Shown piece after piece: positions 7,714-16,534 of a stretch of DNA of 64,000 nt. This DNA comes from Mageeibacillus indolicus UPII9-5 (GTDB taxonomy: Bacteria > Bacillota > Clostridia > Saccharofermentanales > Fastidiosipilaceae), in the NCBI RefSeq assembly GCF_000025225.2, contig NC_013895.2:1302001-1366000 (forward strand), read 5' to 3'. The position numbers and the translations under genes were made by a program. The first letter of the stretch is position 1. Each line of letters begins with the position of its first letter. Below the pieces are notes generated by a model, which ran no database searches, was not told the origin of the DNA, and saw only the letters and a list, made by a program, of their open reading frames with translations.

Positions 7714-8574
7714 ATGACAATAGATAATCCAATTGCCAGTCCCACAGCAAGTCCCACAGCAAACCCCGTTGCAACTCCCACGGCAAATCCCACTGCAGCG
7801 GCTGCTAAATTCCACCCGCACAGCGGTCTTGGCGACAAAGGCGGCTCACCTTGCTGCGATACATCTGCTTGTAATTCGCAAGAACGCGCCGACAGCAGGA
7901 CGGAGCGGCTAATCGGCCCAAACGCTTGCCGCAAGTTGACTCAAAGTAAAGTAGCTGTTTTCGGAGTTGGAGGCGTCGGAGGGATGGCCATGGAAGCATT
8001 GGCGCGCTCCGGTGTAGGTAATCTGATCTTAGTCGATGCCGACACGGTGGCTCTGTCCAATTTAAATCGACAGATTATCGCTACCGAAGCGACTTTGGGG
8101 CAGGCGAAAGTTGCGGTCGCACAGGCAAGGATAGCGCAAATAAACCCTCAGATTAACGTTGTAACCAGGCAAATTTTTATACGCCCCACAACCGAGCTGA
8201 ACTTTATTGACGATGTAAACTTTGTTTTGGATTGTATAGATACGGTCAGTGCCAAAATACACTTAATTGAGTATTGTCTGGGAAATGGCATTCCGATTAT
8301 CAGTGCCATGGGAGCCGGTAATCGCCTTGATCCAAGCAAAATGGGCATAAGTGACATCAGCAAAACTTACAACTGTCGGCTGGCTAAAGTCATGCGCACT
8401 GAACTGCGGCATCGCGGCATAAGGCATCTTCCGGTTGTGTTCAGCTCGGAGGTTCCTTTGCGCACCCCAGCGGTAGACGGCAAACGAATGCCACCGGCCT
8501 CAATGATATTTGTTCCGGCAACCGCCGGACTGCTGATGGCCAATTATGTACTGTCTGCTTTAATAAAAAATTAG
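7714..8574 (+). CDS. tcdA: tRNA threonylcarbamoyladenosine dehydratase (ThiF/E1 family)
   Basis: E1-like adenylating enzyme that cyclises t6A37 of tRNA to ct6A. After a 30-40 residue Pro/Thr/Ala/Asn-rich head come the nucleotide loop FGVGGVGGMAMEALARSG, the VDADTV and NLNRQ motifs, DCIDTVSAK, and the TcdA-type block GAGNRLDPSKMGISDI...LAKVMR.ELR. The start at 7714 follows TGGAG; an ATG at 7702 is too close to it. The head is encoded by tandem 12-bp repeats, and family members normally start close to the ERLIG motif, so it is an added segment. Confidence 0.87.
   Translation: MTIDNPIASPTASPTANPVATPTANPTAAAAKFHPHSGLGDKGGSPCCDTSACNSQERADSRTERLIGPNACRKLTQSKVAVFGVGGVGGMAMEALARSGVGNLILVDADTVALSNLNRQIIATEATLGQAKVAVAQARIAQINPQINVVTRQIFIRPTTELNFIDDVNFVLDCIDTVSAKIHLIEYCLGNGIPIISAMGAGNRLDPSKMGISDISKTYNCRLAKVMRTELRHRGIRHLPVVFSSEVPLRTPAVDGKRMPPASMIFVPATAGLLMANYVLSALIKN
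7729..7800 (+). repeat. Six 12-bp tandem repeats in the tcdA 5' end
   Basis: Units of the form CCCACAGCAAGT run head to tail, five clear copies at 7741-7800 and a degenerate one before. Each encodes four residues (PTAS, PTAN, PVAT, PTAN, PTAA), so copy change keeps the frame. Confidence 0.85.
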
Positions 8575-8653
8575 TGTTGCAAGAGCAACGGACATGCTGC
8601 CCCGTTGAGCGTTAGAAAAGTTATACTGGCGTGTCGTTGTGTTGCTTCACCAG

Positions 8654-10399
8654 TTAATCGCAGCCGTGTCTGACAAATTCAAGCACCGCCGGCATGACCT
8701 GTTGTAGGGTCAATGAAACAGGCTCTTCACTGACGTCGAGCTTAGATGTCGGCTGAGACGTGGGCTTAGACATAGACTGAGACATAGCCGTCATATTATT
8801 AGCCTTGATATTGTCCACAGCGACAACATCAGTTTCATCCACCGTAGCCGTGGCCGCCACATTAGCCTTGGTGTTGTCGTTGTCCGCAGCGGTATTAGTA
8901 TTAGTTTCGATCGCCGTAGCCGTCTCTGCAGTGGCCGCAACCGTTGCAGCAGGGGTAGCCGCATTGATTAAGCTCTCCAGTTGTTTCGGCAAATACACCC
9001 CTATTTCTTTTGCTAGATCACTGATCAGCTCGGTTTCAGGCACGGAAGCGGCCCCCTTACCCAATCCTAAAGCATTGGACATGACTTTAGGCGTTTTATA
9101 CGGGCTTGTTGGCGAAACATACAGCACTTTCGCTTCATCTTTGGAACGTTGTTCGTATCGGCCATACACATTAAAGCCAACCGCCGTATGTGGGTCAACC
9201 GCAAAGTCGGTTCGATCATATACTTCCCTGATCGTGCGCATAATAGCATTGTCATCAGCAAAACCACCGACCATAACTGCCTGAATACGGCGCAATATAT
9301 CCGTTTCCACCTGATATCCGCCGTCATTGCTTAACGCAAGCTCCCAAGCGTTGACTCGCTCATAGTTATGGCCGCTCAGCTCGAACAACAACCGCTCCAT
9401 ATTTTCCGGACGCAAAATATCCATGCTCGGCGCGATTGTATGCATCAATTTACGGTTGGCATCAAACTTGCCGCTGCTGAAAAAATCAGAAGTAACTTTA
9501 TTTCGGTTGGAAGCACAGACCAAATGGCGAAACGGCACCCCCATTTGCCGCGCATACCATGCCGCCAGTAAATTGCTGAGATTACCACTCGGAACGACGA
9601 CATTCAATTTGTCGTGCGCTGTAATTTCACCCGTGGCCAGCAGGTCAGCATAGGCTGAAACAAATACCGCCACCTGGGGTAAAAGCCGTCCCCAGCTCTT
9701 GGCGTTTACTGTTACGACTAACTTTCCCGCCTCCACTGCCGCTTGTCGGATTTCCTCCGACTGACATATCTTTTTGGTCAGAATTTGGATTTGATCAAAA
9801 CCTGCGTTTACCGGGTGAATAAGAATATTTTTGCCACGGCCATCCAATAACTGTCGTCGTTGCACTTCATTTAAACCACGTTGGGGGTAGAGGATGAGTG
9901 CCTCAGTATGTGGAAAATCCTTTAAAGCGGCTGTAGCGGCAATTCCGGCATCACCGCATGTAGCATTGATAAAGCAGTAGCGACAATTTTTGCCCATGGA
10001 GGTAGCGGCCAAATTCAGCAGTTCAGGATATAGTTGTATCGCAATATCTTTATATGATCCGGTCGGTCCGTACCACATTTCGAGTAGGTATTCATGTTGC
10101 AAATACTTATTTAATCCTACCACGGAAACTACACGTTCAGAGGGAAATGCTTCCTTGTTAAAAGCTTTGCTTACGCACTCGCGCAATCTAGTCGGTGAAA
10201 AATCCGGCAAAAAATCGTGTAAAATGCGCACAACTCGTTCGTTAAAAGAAAGTGGTGCCAGCTCGGCCAAACCGGCTTCATCATAAAACGGTAAATATTC
10301 CGGTACTAATACCCCGCCATCCGGTAAAATGCCGTTGATTAAAACTTCGGCTGAACTTTCGGTACTGAAATCACTGCGTGTGCTGATATATCTCATCAT
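8654..10399 (-). CDS. thrC: Threonine synthase with low-complexity insertion near the C-terminus
   Basis: PLP enzyme that converts O-phosphohomoserine to threonine. N-terminal family features (RYISTRSD, DGGVLVPE) lead to the PLP lysine in GPTGSYKDIA (Lys117), then NATCGDAGIAATAAL and VVPSGNLSNLLAAW. Length is 581, clearly above the usual 430-500. The excess lies at about residues 486-557, an Ala/Thr/Asn/Asp-rich stretch with a final Ser/Thr/Pro part, before the native end (LQQVMPAVLEFVRHGCD). AGGAG precedes two adjacent ATGs; either may start. A small hairpin without T tract (8586-8607) separates it from the convergent tcdA. Confidence 0.93.
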   Translation of the reverse strand: MMRYISTRSDFSTESSAEVLINGILPDGGVLVPEYLPFYDEAGLAELAPLSFNERVVRILHDFLPDFSPTRLRECVSKAFNKEAFPSERVVSVVGLNKYLQHEYLLEMWYGPTGSYKDIAIQLYPELLNLAATSMGKNCRYCFINATCGDAGIAATAALKDFPHTEALILYPQRGLNEVQRRQLLDGRGKNILIHPVNAGFDQIQILTKKICQSEEIRQAAVEAGKLVVTVNAKSWGRLLPQVAVFVSAYADLLATGEITAHDKLNVVVPSGNLSNLLAAWYARQMGVPFRHLVCASNRNKVTSDFFSSGKFDANRKLMHTIAPSMDILRPENMERLLFELSGHNYERVNAWELALSNDGGYQVETDILRRIQAVMVGGFADDNAIMRTIREVYDRTDFAVDPHTAVGFNVYGRYEQRSKDEAKVLYVSPTSPYKTPKVMSNALGLGKGAASVPETELISDLAKEIGVYLPKQLESLINAATPAATVAATAETATAIETNTNTAADNDNTKANVAATATVDETDVVAVDNIKANNMTAMSQSMSKPTSQPTSKLDVSEEPVSLTLQQVMPAVLEFVRHGCD

Positions 10400-10440
10400 C
10401 TGCTCCTATAAAATATGGGACTTACATTTCGGCTGCCATT

Positions 10441-10472
10441 ACGGTAATCTGCCAGCTGTCGGGCAGCACCGT
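10441..10472 (-). promoter_or_regulatory. Leader hairpin upstream of thrC
   Basis: In the thrC direction, ACGGT-G-CTGCC pairs with GGCAG-ATT-ACCGT around an 8-nt loop, about 40 bp before the start codon and downstream of the likely promoter. No T-box sequence (GGTGGNACC) is visible. Role unknown; a translation or attenuation control is possible. The remaining gap up to folC (to 10644) shows no gene, only a short palindrome ACTCAG-TAA-CTGAGT at 10612-10626. Confidence 0.35.
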
Positions 10473-10500
10473 TCCGATTCGGTAACCGACGTCAGTATAT

Positions 10501-10530
10501 ATTATAAATTGCTCTCCCCGTATAAGACAA
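10501..10530 (-). promoter_or_regulatory. Probable sigma-A promoter of thrC
   Basis: TTGTCT (complement of 10525-10530) and a perfect TATAAT (complement of 10501-10506) with an 18-bp spacer face thrC. Confidence 0.5.
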
Positions 10531-10644
10531 TCTAGTAATTCATCTTGGCCGCTAAAACTTGTATCATGGCCGGCAGCGGCAGCTTGGTAAACAAAACCGG
10601 GCTGTTGCGTAACTCAGTAACTGAGTCAGCTCAATGTTCCTAGT

Positions 10645-12219
10645 TCACTCATTGTTTCGCGTTTCTTGGAATTTGCGCCATGCCTGCTTAAACGGACCAG
10701 CCAAGTAAAGAGAACCGAAAGCAACCAACGGGGCGGTCGCATAGTCTCGCTGCCAGATACTTAAAGCCTCAGCAGGATCCGCGGCCACAAAAAAGGCCGT
10801 GTCGCCACCGGCCGACGCAAACAAATTAAGTTTGGTCAAGTCTTGGCGCAGCTCCATTGCCGGTACGGCACGCTTAGGTTCAGGCGGTGTCAAGCAAATT
10901 ATCGCGAGCGGGGCTCGGCCAACCGTATCGATCAAATGCCTGACCATCTCGACATGATTTTTTCCACGCACAAAGCCGCATACCCAAATCGCCGCGTGGC
11001 CGATGCCCAAGTCATGTAAAGCAGCCCCCAAAGCTGTTGCACCTTGAACATTATGAGCGCCGTCCAGCAACACCGGCGGTTTTTTTTGCAAAACTTCCAA
11101 GCGAGCCGGCCAGTACAGTTCCGGCAATGCGGCAACAATTGTGCTTACTGTCTGTGCGTCGGTAAAATTTGTTTGCTGCCGTAAAAATGTCGCGCCGGCA
11201 AAAATCGCTACCGCCATATTCATCGCCTGATGTTGGCCGATCAAAGGTATAAAATATTTTCTCATCATACCGGTTGGCAAGGACGAGCAGCCGGTTGGCA
11301 TGGACGGGCTGCCGGTTGGCAAGGACGAGCAGCCGGTTGGCATGGACGGGCTGCCGGTTGGCAAGGACGAGCAGCCGGCCGGCTTATACAGGCAAGTCGG
11401 AGCTTGCCGCAGGTCGATCTCGATCCCATCAAGGCCACGTTCACAGACGGCAAAATCGCCAGGTTTTATAACATACAGCGGAACTTTACAGGCTTGACAT
11501 TTGTCCATTACCACCCGCAGAGCTTCACCGGCGGCCACAGGATCCGGACAAGCTGTTAAGATATCATAAAGGAAAACCGTAGTGCCAGGCTTAATTATAC
11601 CAGCCTTGGCAGCGGCAATTTCAGCCAAAGTGTTGCCGAGATATTCGCAATGATCATAGTTAAGTGCTGTCAAAATGGTAATTTCGGCCCGTTCGATGAC
11701 ATTCGTCGAGTCAAATTCTCCACCCAGCCCGGTTTCCCAAACCACCACATCACAATGCAATTCCGCGTAGTACAAGATAGCTGAAACAGTCAAAATTTCA
11801 AAATAAGACGGTTGCCATTTTTCGCCATAATAAGCACTAATTGCCGGGGTTATCGCTTCGACCCCAGCTCTTACTTTGGCTAAAAGGCGGGCGAGCGATT
11901 CCTTGTCGATTTCTCCATCGCCACGCTGCACCTGAGCGGCCATATAGTTTTCCTTGCATAGGCAACGAATCCGCTCGGAAAATCTTTCAACATAAGGCGA
12001 GGTGTACAGACCGGTTTTGAGGCCAGCCGCAGCACACATCACGGCCAAGGCCATAGCGGTAGAGCCCTTACCGTTAGTGCCGGCCAGATGAATAAACCGG
12101 AGATTATGATCCGGGTTACCGAAATAATTCAACAGTTGTCGCATTGGATATAGGCCTTTTTTTCGGCCAAAAACCAGCGACTGATTCAAATATTGCATTG
12201 CTTCTTCATATGTCCACAT
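10645..12219 (-). CDS. folC: Folylpolyglutamate / dihydrofolate synthase with internal repeat insertion
   Basis: Mur-ligase-fold enzyme that adds glutamate to folates (and often makes dihydrofolate). ATP loop HLAGTNGKGSTAMAL is at about residues 40-54, followed by TSPYVERFSERIR, WETGLGGEFDSTN and LTALNYDHCEYLG. The second domain has LLDGAHNVQG and a CGFVRGKNH stretch. Length 524 exceeds the usual ~430. Part of the excess is a run of CSSLPTG/SPSMPTG heptads at about residues 282-316, encoded by 21-bp tandem repeats, placed before the MMRKYFIPLIGQHQAMN motif. It follows gtrA by 2 bp and is probably translationally coupled. Confidence 0.93.
   Translation of the reverse strand: MWTYEEAMQYLNQSLVFGRKKGLYPMRQLLNYFGNPDHNLRFIHLAGTNGKGSTAMALAVMCAAAGLKTGLYTSPYVERFSERIRCLCKENYMAAQVQRGDGEIDKESLARLLAKVRAGVEAITPAISAYYGEKWQPSYFEILTVSAILYYAELHCDVVVWETGLGGEFDSTNVIERAEITILTALNYDHCEYLGNTLAEIAAAKAGIIKPGTTVFLYDILTACPDPVAAGEALRVVMDKCQACKVPLYVIKPGDFAVCERGLDGIEIDLRQAPTCLYKPAGCSSLPTGSPSMPTGCSSLPTGSPSMPTGCSSLPTGMMRKYFIPLIGQHQAMNMAVAIFAGATFLRQQTNFTDAQTVSTIVAALPELYWPARLEVLQKKPPVLLDGAHNVQGATALGAALHDLGIGHAAIWVCGFVRGKNHVEMVRHLIDTVGRAPLAIICLTPPEPKRAVPAMELRQDLTKLNLFASAGGDTAFFVAADPAEALSIWQRDYATAPLVAFGSLYLAGPFKQAWRKFQETRNNE
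11272..11376 (-). repeat. Five 21-bp tandem repeats inside folC
   Basis: Two alternating forms, GGTTGGCAAGGACGAGCAGCC and GGTTGGCATGGACGGGCTGCC, repeat 5 times without gap (period 21, super-period 42). Copies of the same form are identical, which implies recent expansion. All six frames stay open because the unit is a multiple of three. Confidence 0.95.
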
Positions 12220-12221
12220 TA

Positions 12222-13061
12222 TTACGTTCGCTCCACTTTAAAAACCGAAACTTTGCTCAACACATAATTAGCTATCACCACTAAAATAGCCACGGCCAAA
12301 TTGGATGCTTGCTTGCCGAGACCAAGTACGTTGACTAGAAGATACAGCCCGCCACCCTCAAAAACGAGCGAACTGCCGACCCGCGCGACGACAAAGCGGA
12401 AAAACTCACCCAGAATTTCCCCTTTACTTGCGAATACATAACGCCTATTAGTCCAGTAAGCGAATAAAATAGCCAAAATAAAAGATAAGAGCTTCGGCCA
12501 AGTCCAGTCAAAATCTCCATTCAATCGCCCCGCATTGAGCCAGTGATCAAAAATGGTAAATGACACCACACTAACCACGGTTGTCAAACCGCCGAAAACC
12601 AGATACAAAATTATTTCCCACGGCAAAACTGTCAATTCGTAATGCAGGAAAATAAGACCGAGATAAATCAGCGGTATAAGAAAAAATTTGCTGATACCAA
12701 AAACAGTTTGGCCATAGTATAGGCCTACCCCTACCCCCGCCAGACTCAAAAGGCAGCGCATACAAATCAATTGGTCGTTTTTTTGTACAGGCCAAGATAA
12801 ATTAAGCAGTGTGCGTATATGCCGTAATTTCAAATAATAAATAATGATGACAATTATGTTGAGAGCAAGCGGAAAACCGGCGACGAGTGGCCAAGGCAAG
12901 GCCGCAGAATCCGGCAGTCTGTCATTTATGAAAAATAGGATTTCACTTAAAAGCATTGCCGCCAAATGTGGCAAAATAATCGGTCGCAAGCTGTGCCAGA
13001 CGGCACTGTCCCCGCCAAGAACGGATCGGAGCGGATATTTATCAAGATTATTGATGATCAT
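12222..13061 (-). CDS. GtrA-like membrane protein
   Basis: Polytopic membrane protein with about eight hydrophobic segments. The C-terminal half fits the GtrA family (PF04138), which moves lipid-linked sugars or precursors: LYLVFGGLTTVVSVVSFTIFD, ILAILFAYWTNRRYVF, FFRFVVARVGSSLVFEGGGLYLLV and ANYVLSKVSVF. The N-terminal half adds four or so further helices and has no family I can name. It overlaps the end of the HD-domain gene by 14 bp and starts after AAGGAC. Confidence 0.75.
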   Translation of the reverse strand: MIINNLDKYPLRSVLGGDSAVWHSLRPIILPHLAAMLLSEILFFINDRLPDSAALPWPLVAGFPLALNIIVIIIYYLKLRHIRTLLNLSWPVQKNDQLICMRCLLSLAGVGVGLYYGQTVFGISKFFLIPLIYLGLIFLHYELTVLPWEIILYLVFGGLTTVVSVVSFTIFDHWLNAGRLNGDFDWTWPKLLSFILAILFAYWTNRRYVFASKGEILGEFFRFVVARVGSSLVFEGGGLYLLVNVLGLGKQASNLAVAILVVIANYVLSKVSVFKVERT

Positions 13062-13782
13062 TACAATTGTCCTTTACCAAGTTGATTGGCTGCGCTGCTG
13101 GTTGCTCTCTCGGCTGCACTGTCGGTTGCCCTTTCGCCTGTACTGTTGCCGGGCCTTCGGCAGTTTCTGCTACCGGCTGCAGTTCGTCCAGTGGTAACAC
13201 GTAGGACGGGGCGAACTCCGTCAAAAAGCATTCTGCTTCGGGCAGTTTCAAGGCATGGATAGCGGCTAAGGTCGTAGCGAGAGCCGGAGCAAATTCCGAA
13301 TTTCCTTGCTGAGTTTCCTGCAAGCATTTCAAATACGCTGAAAGTTTATCCGCGGCTTTCACCAGCAGCAAGGCTTGGTTGATCTCCTGGGTAGCGCGAT
13401 CCGGCCGCAATAAATCAGCATAAATCGGCTGCAAATCCAGCGGCAGCAGAGAAATCAGCCGGGCAATCGCCTGTTCCTCTAAGCAGGCAAACGATTGACG
13501 CAAATTTTGATCATAATATTTAACGGGAGTCGGCAAATCGCCCGTAATTATCTCCGGGGCATCATGAAAGACAGCCAACTGCATCACCTTACCCGGATCA
13601 GGGCAACATGAATATTGATCAGCGAAACGCAGTTTTCGTAGCCAGGCAAGATTGTGCGCAATAATTGCCACATCATAGCTATGCTCGGCGATGTTTTCTG
13701 AGTTTAAATTTCGCATCAAGCTCCAGCGTTTAATTAAACGCATACGACTAAGCAAACCGAAAAAATGATGTTTTTTATTCAT
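13048..13782 (-). CDS. HD-domain 5'-nucleotidase, YfbR-like
   Basis: Predicted metal-dependent deoxyribonucleoside 5'-monophosphatase. The start HFFGLLSRMRLIKRWSLMRN matches YfbR closely. Metal ligands are seen in EHSYDVA (His), VFHDAPEI (His-Asp) and KAADKLSAY (Asp). Family members end near residue 190-200; here a tail of about 40 residues follows, made of three 8-residue units rich in Gln, Pro and Val. The ATG at 13782 behind AAGGGGCGG is preferred; a GTG at 13803 directly after the pcrA stop is the alternative. Confidence 0.85.
   Translation of the reverse strand: MNKKHHFFGLLSRMRLIKRWSLMRNLNSENIAEHSYDVAIIAHNLAWLRKLRFADQYSCCPDPGKVMQLAVFHDAPEIITGDLPTPVKYYDQNLRQSFACLEEQAIARLISLLPLDLQPIYADLLRPDRATQEINQALLLVKAADKLSAYLKCLQETQQGNSEFAPALATTLAAIHALKLPEAECFLTEFAPSYVLPLDELQPVAETAEGPATVQAKGQPTVQPREQPAAQPINLVKDNCNDHQ
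13084..13155 (-). repeat. Three 24-bp imperfect tandem repeats in the yfbR-like tail
   Basis: Units at 13132-13155, 13108-13131 and 13084-13107 encode PATVQAKG, QPTVQPRE and QPAAQPIN. The period keeps the frame. Confidence 0.75.
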
Positions 13783-13803
13783 ACGATTTTGCCGCCCCTT
13801 CAC

Positions 13804-16353
13804 CTATTCAGCCGCAGTAAGTTTGGCACTTAATGCCAACATCCGCTTTTTTCCGTCAGCAAAATTAATATTGACGATAGCATCGTTGCTGACCTCACTC
13901 AAGCTAACTATTTCGCCAACCCCGAAGCGCGGATGTCTAACCATTTGACCGACAAAAAGGTCGGCCGGCCGTAAAATATTGCCCGTCGCAGGATTTGCAG
14001 GATTTGCAGGACTGGAGAGATTGTCGCTTAACGCCCCGAGCGTCGCTGCTTTTACCGCTTGAAAACTGCACTCGGTTTTCGGCCGTGGTTTGCGCCCAGA
14101 CGAGGCTATCTGCCCGGATGAAGCGGAATATACCGATGCCGCGGAATTTCCGGCTGTAGCAGCTGTGGAAAAAGAACCTGTGCCGGCGGTAAAATGCCCA
14201 GCTGCAGCGGTGCGCCCAAACGCGGCATGTCGTTCGTTTGCGTCAGCAATGCGTTGCGTTTCCAAAAATTCGGTCGGAATTTCCGCAACAAATCGGGACG
14301 GAATCTCATGTGAGGTCCGCCCATAAAGCATTCTTTCCCTGACCATGGTTATGAATAGACGGCGCATAGCCCGTGTCACCGCAACATAGGCCAGCCGACG
14401 CTCCTCTTCCACCCCATTTTCTGTCTCCAAAGAACGGAAGCCGGGGAATATGCCCTCTTCCATTCCGATCAAAAATACATTGGCAAACTCCAAGCCCTTG
14501 GCACTGTGAATCGTCATCAATTTTACCGCATCCGCGTCTTCGGTTTGGTCGTTACCGGATATGAGGGCAACACGATCCAAGTAGGCATCCAGCAATTCGC
14601 TGCGGCTCCAAGTGGTAACTTCATCGTTTTCGGCTTCCAGCATGACGACATCCGGCGGCAAAGGATTATGCTCAAATTGCACGACGTCGGAAACCAGCTC
14701 TTGCAGGTTGGCCACACGATCTGCCGGGTCTTCACCGGTTTTTTTGGCCTGATTAATAATTTCCGCCTGCAAGCCGGTATCATTGATAACTCCGTCAATG
14801 AACATGGCAAATGTTTTAGCATTTTGTAAAGAAGCCGCCAGCTCATCCATCAATGCTGCAAACGTCTGCAACTTATAAGCCGCACGTTCCAGGCTCGGGA
14901 AATCTCCGGCCCGCCGGCAAACTTCTAGTGGGGTTATTGAGGCCGTTTCAGCCAGATTAAGCACCGCTGCCTGAGTAATGTCCCCGATGCCGCGGCGCGG
15001 AACATTGATGATCCGGCTGAAAGAGATGCCATCGTAAGGATTGGCCAAGAGACGCAAATAAGCCAGCACATCTTTAATCTCTTTGCGGTCGAAGAAACGA
15101 ACCGAACCATATATACGATATTCAATTCCCTGATCACGCAAAGCAAATTCTAAGGAACGGGAAAGGGCGTTGAGCCGGTACAAGATCGCGAAATCGCTGT
15201 AATTAAGCGTCGGATCGGCGCGTCGCATATCGATTATTTGGGCAGCTACATATTTGGCTTCCGCGTCTTGGTTGGCAAGATTCAGGAGTTTTATTTTGTT
15301 GCCACCGGCCTTGGCAGTCCACAAAGTTTTGTCCTTGCGTTCCGTGTTGTGGGCGATAATGGCATTGGCCGCGCCCAAAATCGACTCTGTGGAACGATAG
15401 TTTTGCTCAAGCTTGATCACTTCGCAGGCCGGGAAATCTTTTTCAAAATTTAAAATATTGGTGATGTCCGCCCCACGGAACGAATAGATGGATTGGTCAT
15501 CATCACCGACGACACAAAGGTTATTTTTGCCGGAAGTCAGCAATTTAATCAGGCGATATTGTGCGCCGTTCGTATCCTGGTACTCATCGACCAAAATGTA
15601 GTTAAACAATTGGCAGTAGTGATATCTAACATCTTTGTGTTCGGTAAACAACCGCACGGCATAATACAAAATATCGTCAAAATCCATAGCATCGGCGGAT
15701 TGCAGTTTGGCGGCATAGAGGCGGTAAACATCGGCAACTCGATTGATAAAGTAGTTTCCCTTGCCGCTCAGCCGATAGTCGTCCGGATTTTGCAATAGAT
15801 TTTTGGCCTTGCTGATCATGCTGAGGACTTGCCGCGGCGGAAAAGATTTGTCATTAAATTCAAGCTCATCCAAGCAGGCTTTAATCATTTTGAGCTGATC
15901 ATCTGTATCGGCGACCGTAAAACGTTTGGTAAATCCAAGCAATTCGGCGTGGTTGCGCAAGATTCGCAAAAACATTGCGTGAAATGTGCCTACCCACATA
16001 CCTTGTACCCGGTTGCCGATAAGCTTGATAATTCTTTGGCGCATCTCCTGAGCCGCTTTGTTGGTAAAAGTTATCGCCAAGATCGATGACGCCGGCACAT
16101 TTTCATGCTCAACTAAATAAGCTATGCGATGAGTTATAACTTTGGTTTTGCCCGAGCCAGCCCCGGCTAATATGAGTAACGGTCCGTCCTTATGTAATAC
16201 TGCTTTTTTTTGCGGCTCATTCAGTCCGGCCAGCAAATCTGTTTTATTTTGTGCGATGCCCCCGTTAAAACTCAGGCTGTCAGCTGTCGCTGGGTCGTCT
16301 AAGCCGGTGAACGGAGCGGCCGGTTTAAAATCGGCATCAAAATCAAAAGCCAT
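13804..16353 (-). CDS. pcrA: ATP-dependent DNA helicase PcrA/UvrD
   Basis: Superfamily 1A 3'-5' helicase for repair and rolling-circle replication. Motifs: Q-motif LNEPQKKAV, Walker A AGAGSGKT, TFTNKAAQEM, Walker B VDEYQDTN, DDDQSIYSFRGAD, LEQNYRS, and MTIHSAKGLEF. The C-terminus has the tudor-like RNA-polymerase-binding domain (GQMVRHPRFGVGEIV). Between about residues 700 and 770 lies an Ala/Ser/Thr/Gly-rich linker that includes an NPANPA duplication. The gene heads the pcrA-yfbR-gtrA-folC string. AAGGAG precedes the ATG. Length 849 is slightly long because of N-terminal and linker additions. Confidence 0.96.
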   Translation of the reverse strand: MAFDFDADFKPAAPFTGLDDPATADSLSFNGGIAQNKTDLLAGLNEPQKKAVLHKDGPLLILAGAGSGKTKVITHRIAYLVEHENVPASSILAITFTNKAAQEMRQRIIKLIGNRVQGMWVGTFHAMFLRILRNHAELLGFTKRFTVADTDDQLKMIKACLDELEFNDKSFPPRQVLSMISKAKNLLQNPDDYRLSGKGNYFINRVADVYRLYAAKLQSADAMDFDDILYYAVRLFTEHKDVRYHYCQLFNYILVDEYQDTNGAQYRLIKLLTSGKNNLCVVGDDDQSIYSFRGADITNILNFEKDFPACEVIKLEQNYRSTESILGAANAIIAHNTERKDKTLWTAKAGGNKIKLLNLANQDAEAKYVAAQIIDMRRADPTLNYSDFAILYRLNALSRSLEFALRDQGIEYRIYGSVRFFDRKEIKDVLAYLRLLANPYDGISFSRIINVPRRGIGDITQAAVLNLAETASITPLEVCRRAGDFPSLERAAYKLQTFAALMDELAASLQNAKTFAMFIDGVINDTGLQAEIINQAKKTGEDPADRVANLQELVSDVVQFEHNPLPPDVVMLEAENDEVTTWSRSELLDAYLDRVALISGNDQTEDADAVKLMTIHSAKGLEFANVFLIGMEEGIFPGFRSLETENGVEEERRLAYVAVTRAMRRLFITMVRERMLYGRTSHEIPSRFVAEIPTEFLETQRIADANERHAAFGRTAAAGHFTAGTGSFSTAATAGNSAASVYSASSGQIASSGRKPRPKTECSFQAVKAATLGALSDNLSSPANPANPATGNILRPADLFVGQMVRHPRFGVGEIVSLSEVSNDAIVNINFADGKKRMLALSAKLTAAE

Positions 16354-16400
16354 GCATTTCTCCTTGTTTATTAATATCTTTGTGTACAGTCATGCTCTCA

Positions 16401-16409
16401 ATTATAGCA
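16401..16409 (-). promoter_or_regulatory. Extended -10 promoter of pcrA
   Basis: TGCTATAAT (complement of 16401-16409) is a perfect extended -10 element 48 bp before the pcrA start. The 181-bp gap between pcrA and hsdR holds no gene and no clear hsdR terminator. Confidence 0.55.
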
Positions 16410-16534
16410 CCGAATCGCTCATCCTTCCTGCCCAAACAAAATCGGCGCAGGTGTCGTCATATTCGTTTGGGTCTTTTCATCACTTTGTGTCATTGAAAAA
16501 TCGAACTGGAAGAATGATCATAAATTATGCAAAA

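Noticed and set aside
10612-10626. ACTCAG-TAA-CTGAGT as folC terminator
   Set aside because: Only 6 bp with a 3-nt loop and no T tract on either strand.
11230-11559. Repeat-rich frames on both strands across the folC repeats
   Set aside because: They exist only because the 21-bp unit is open in all six frames; folC is the real gene.
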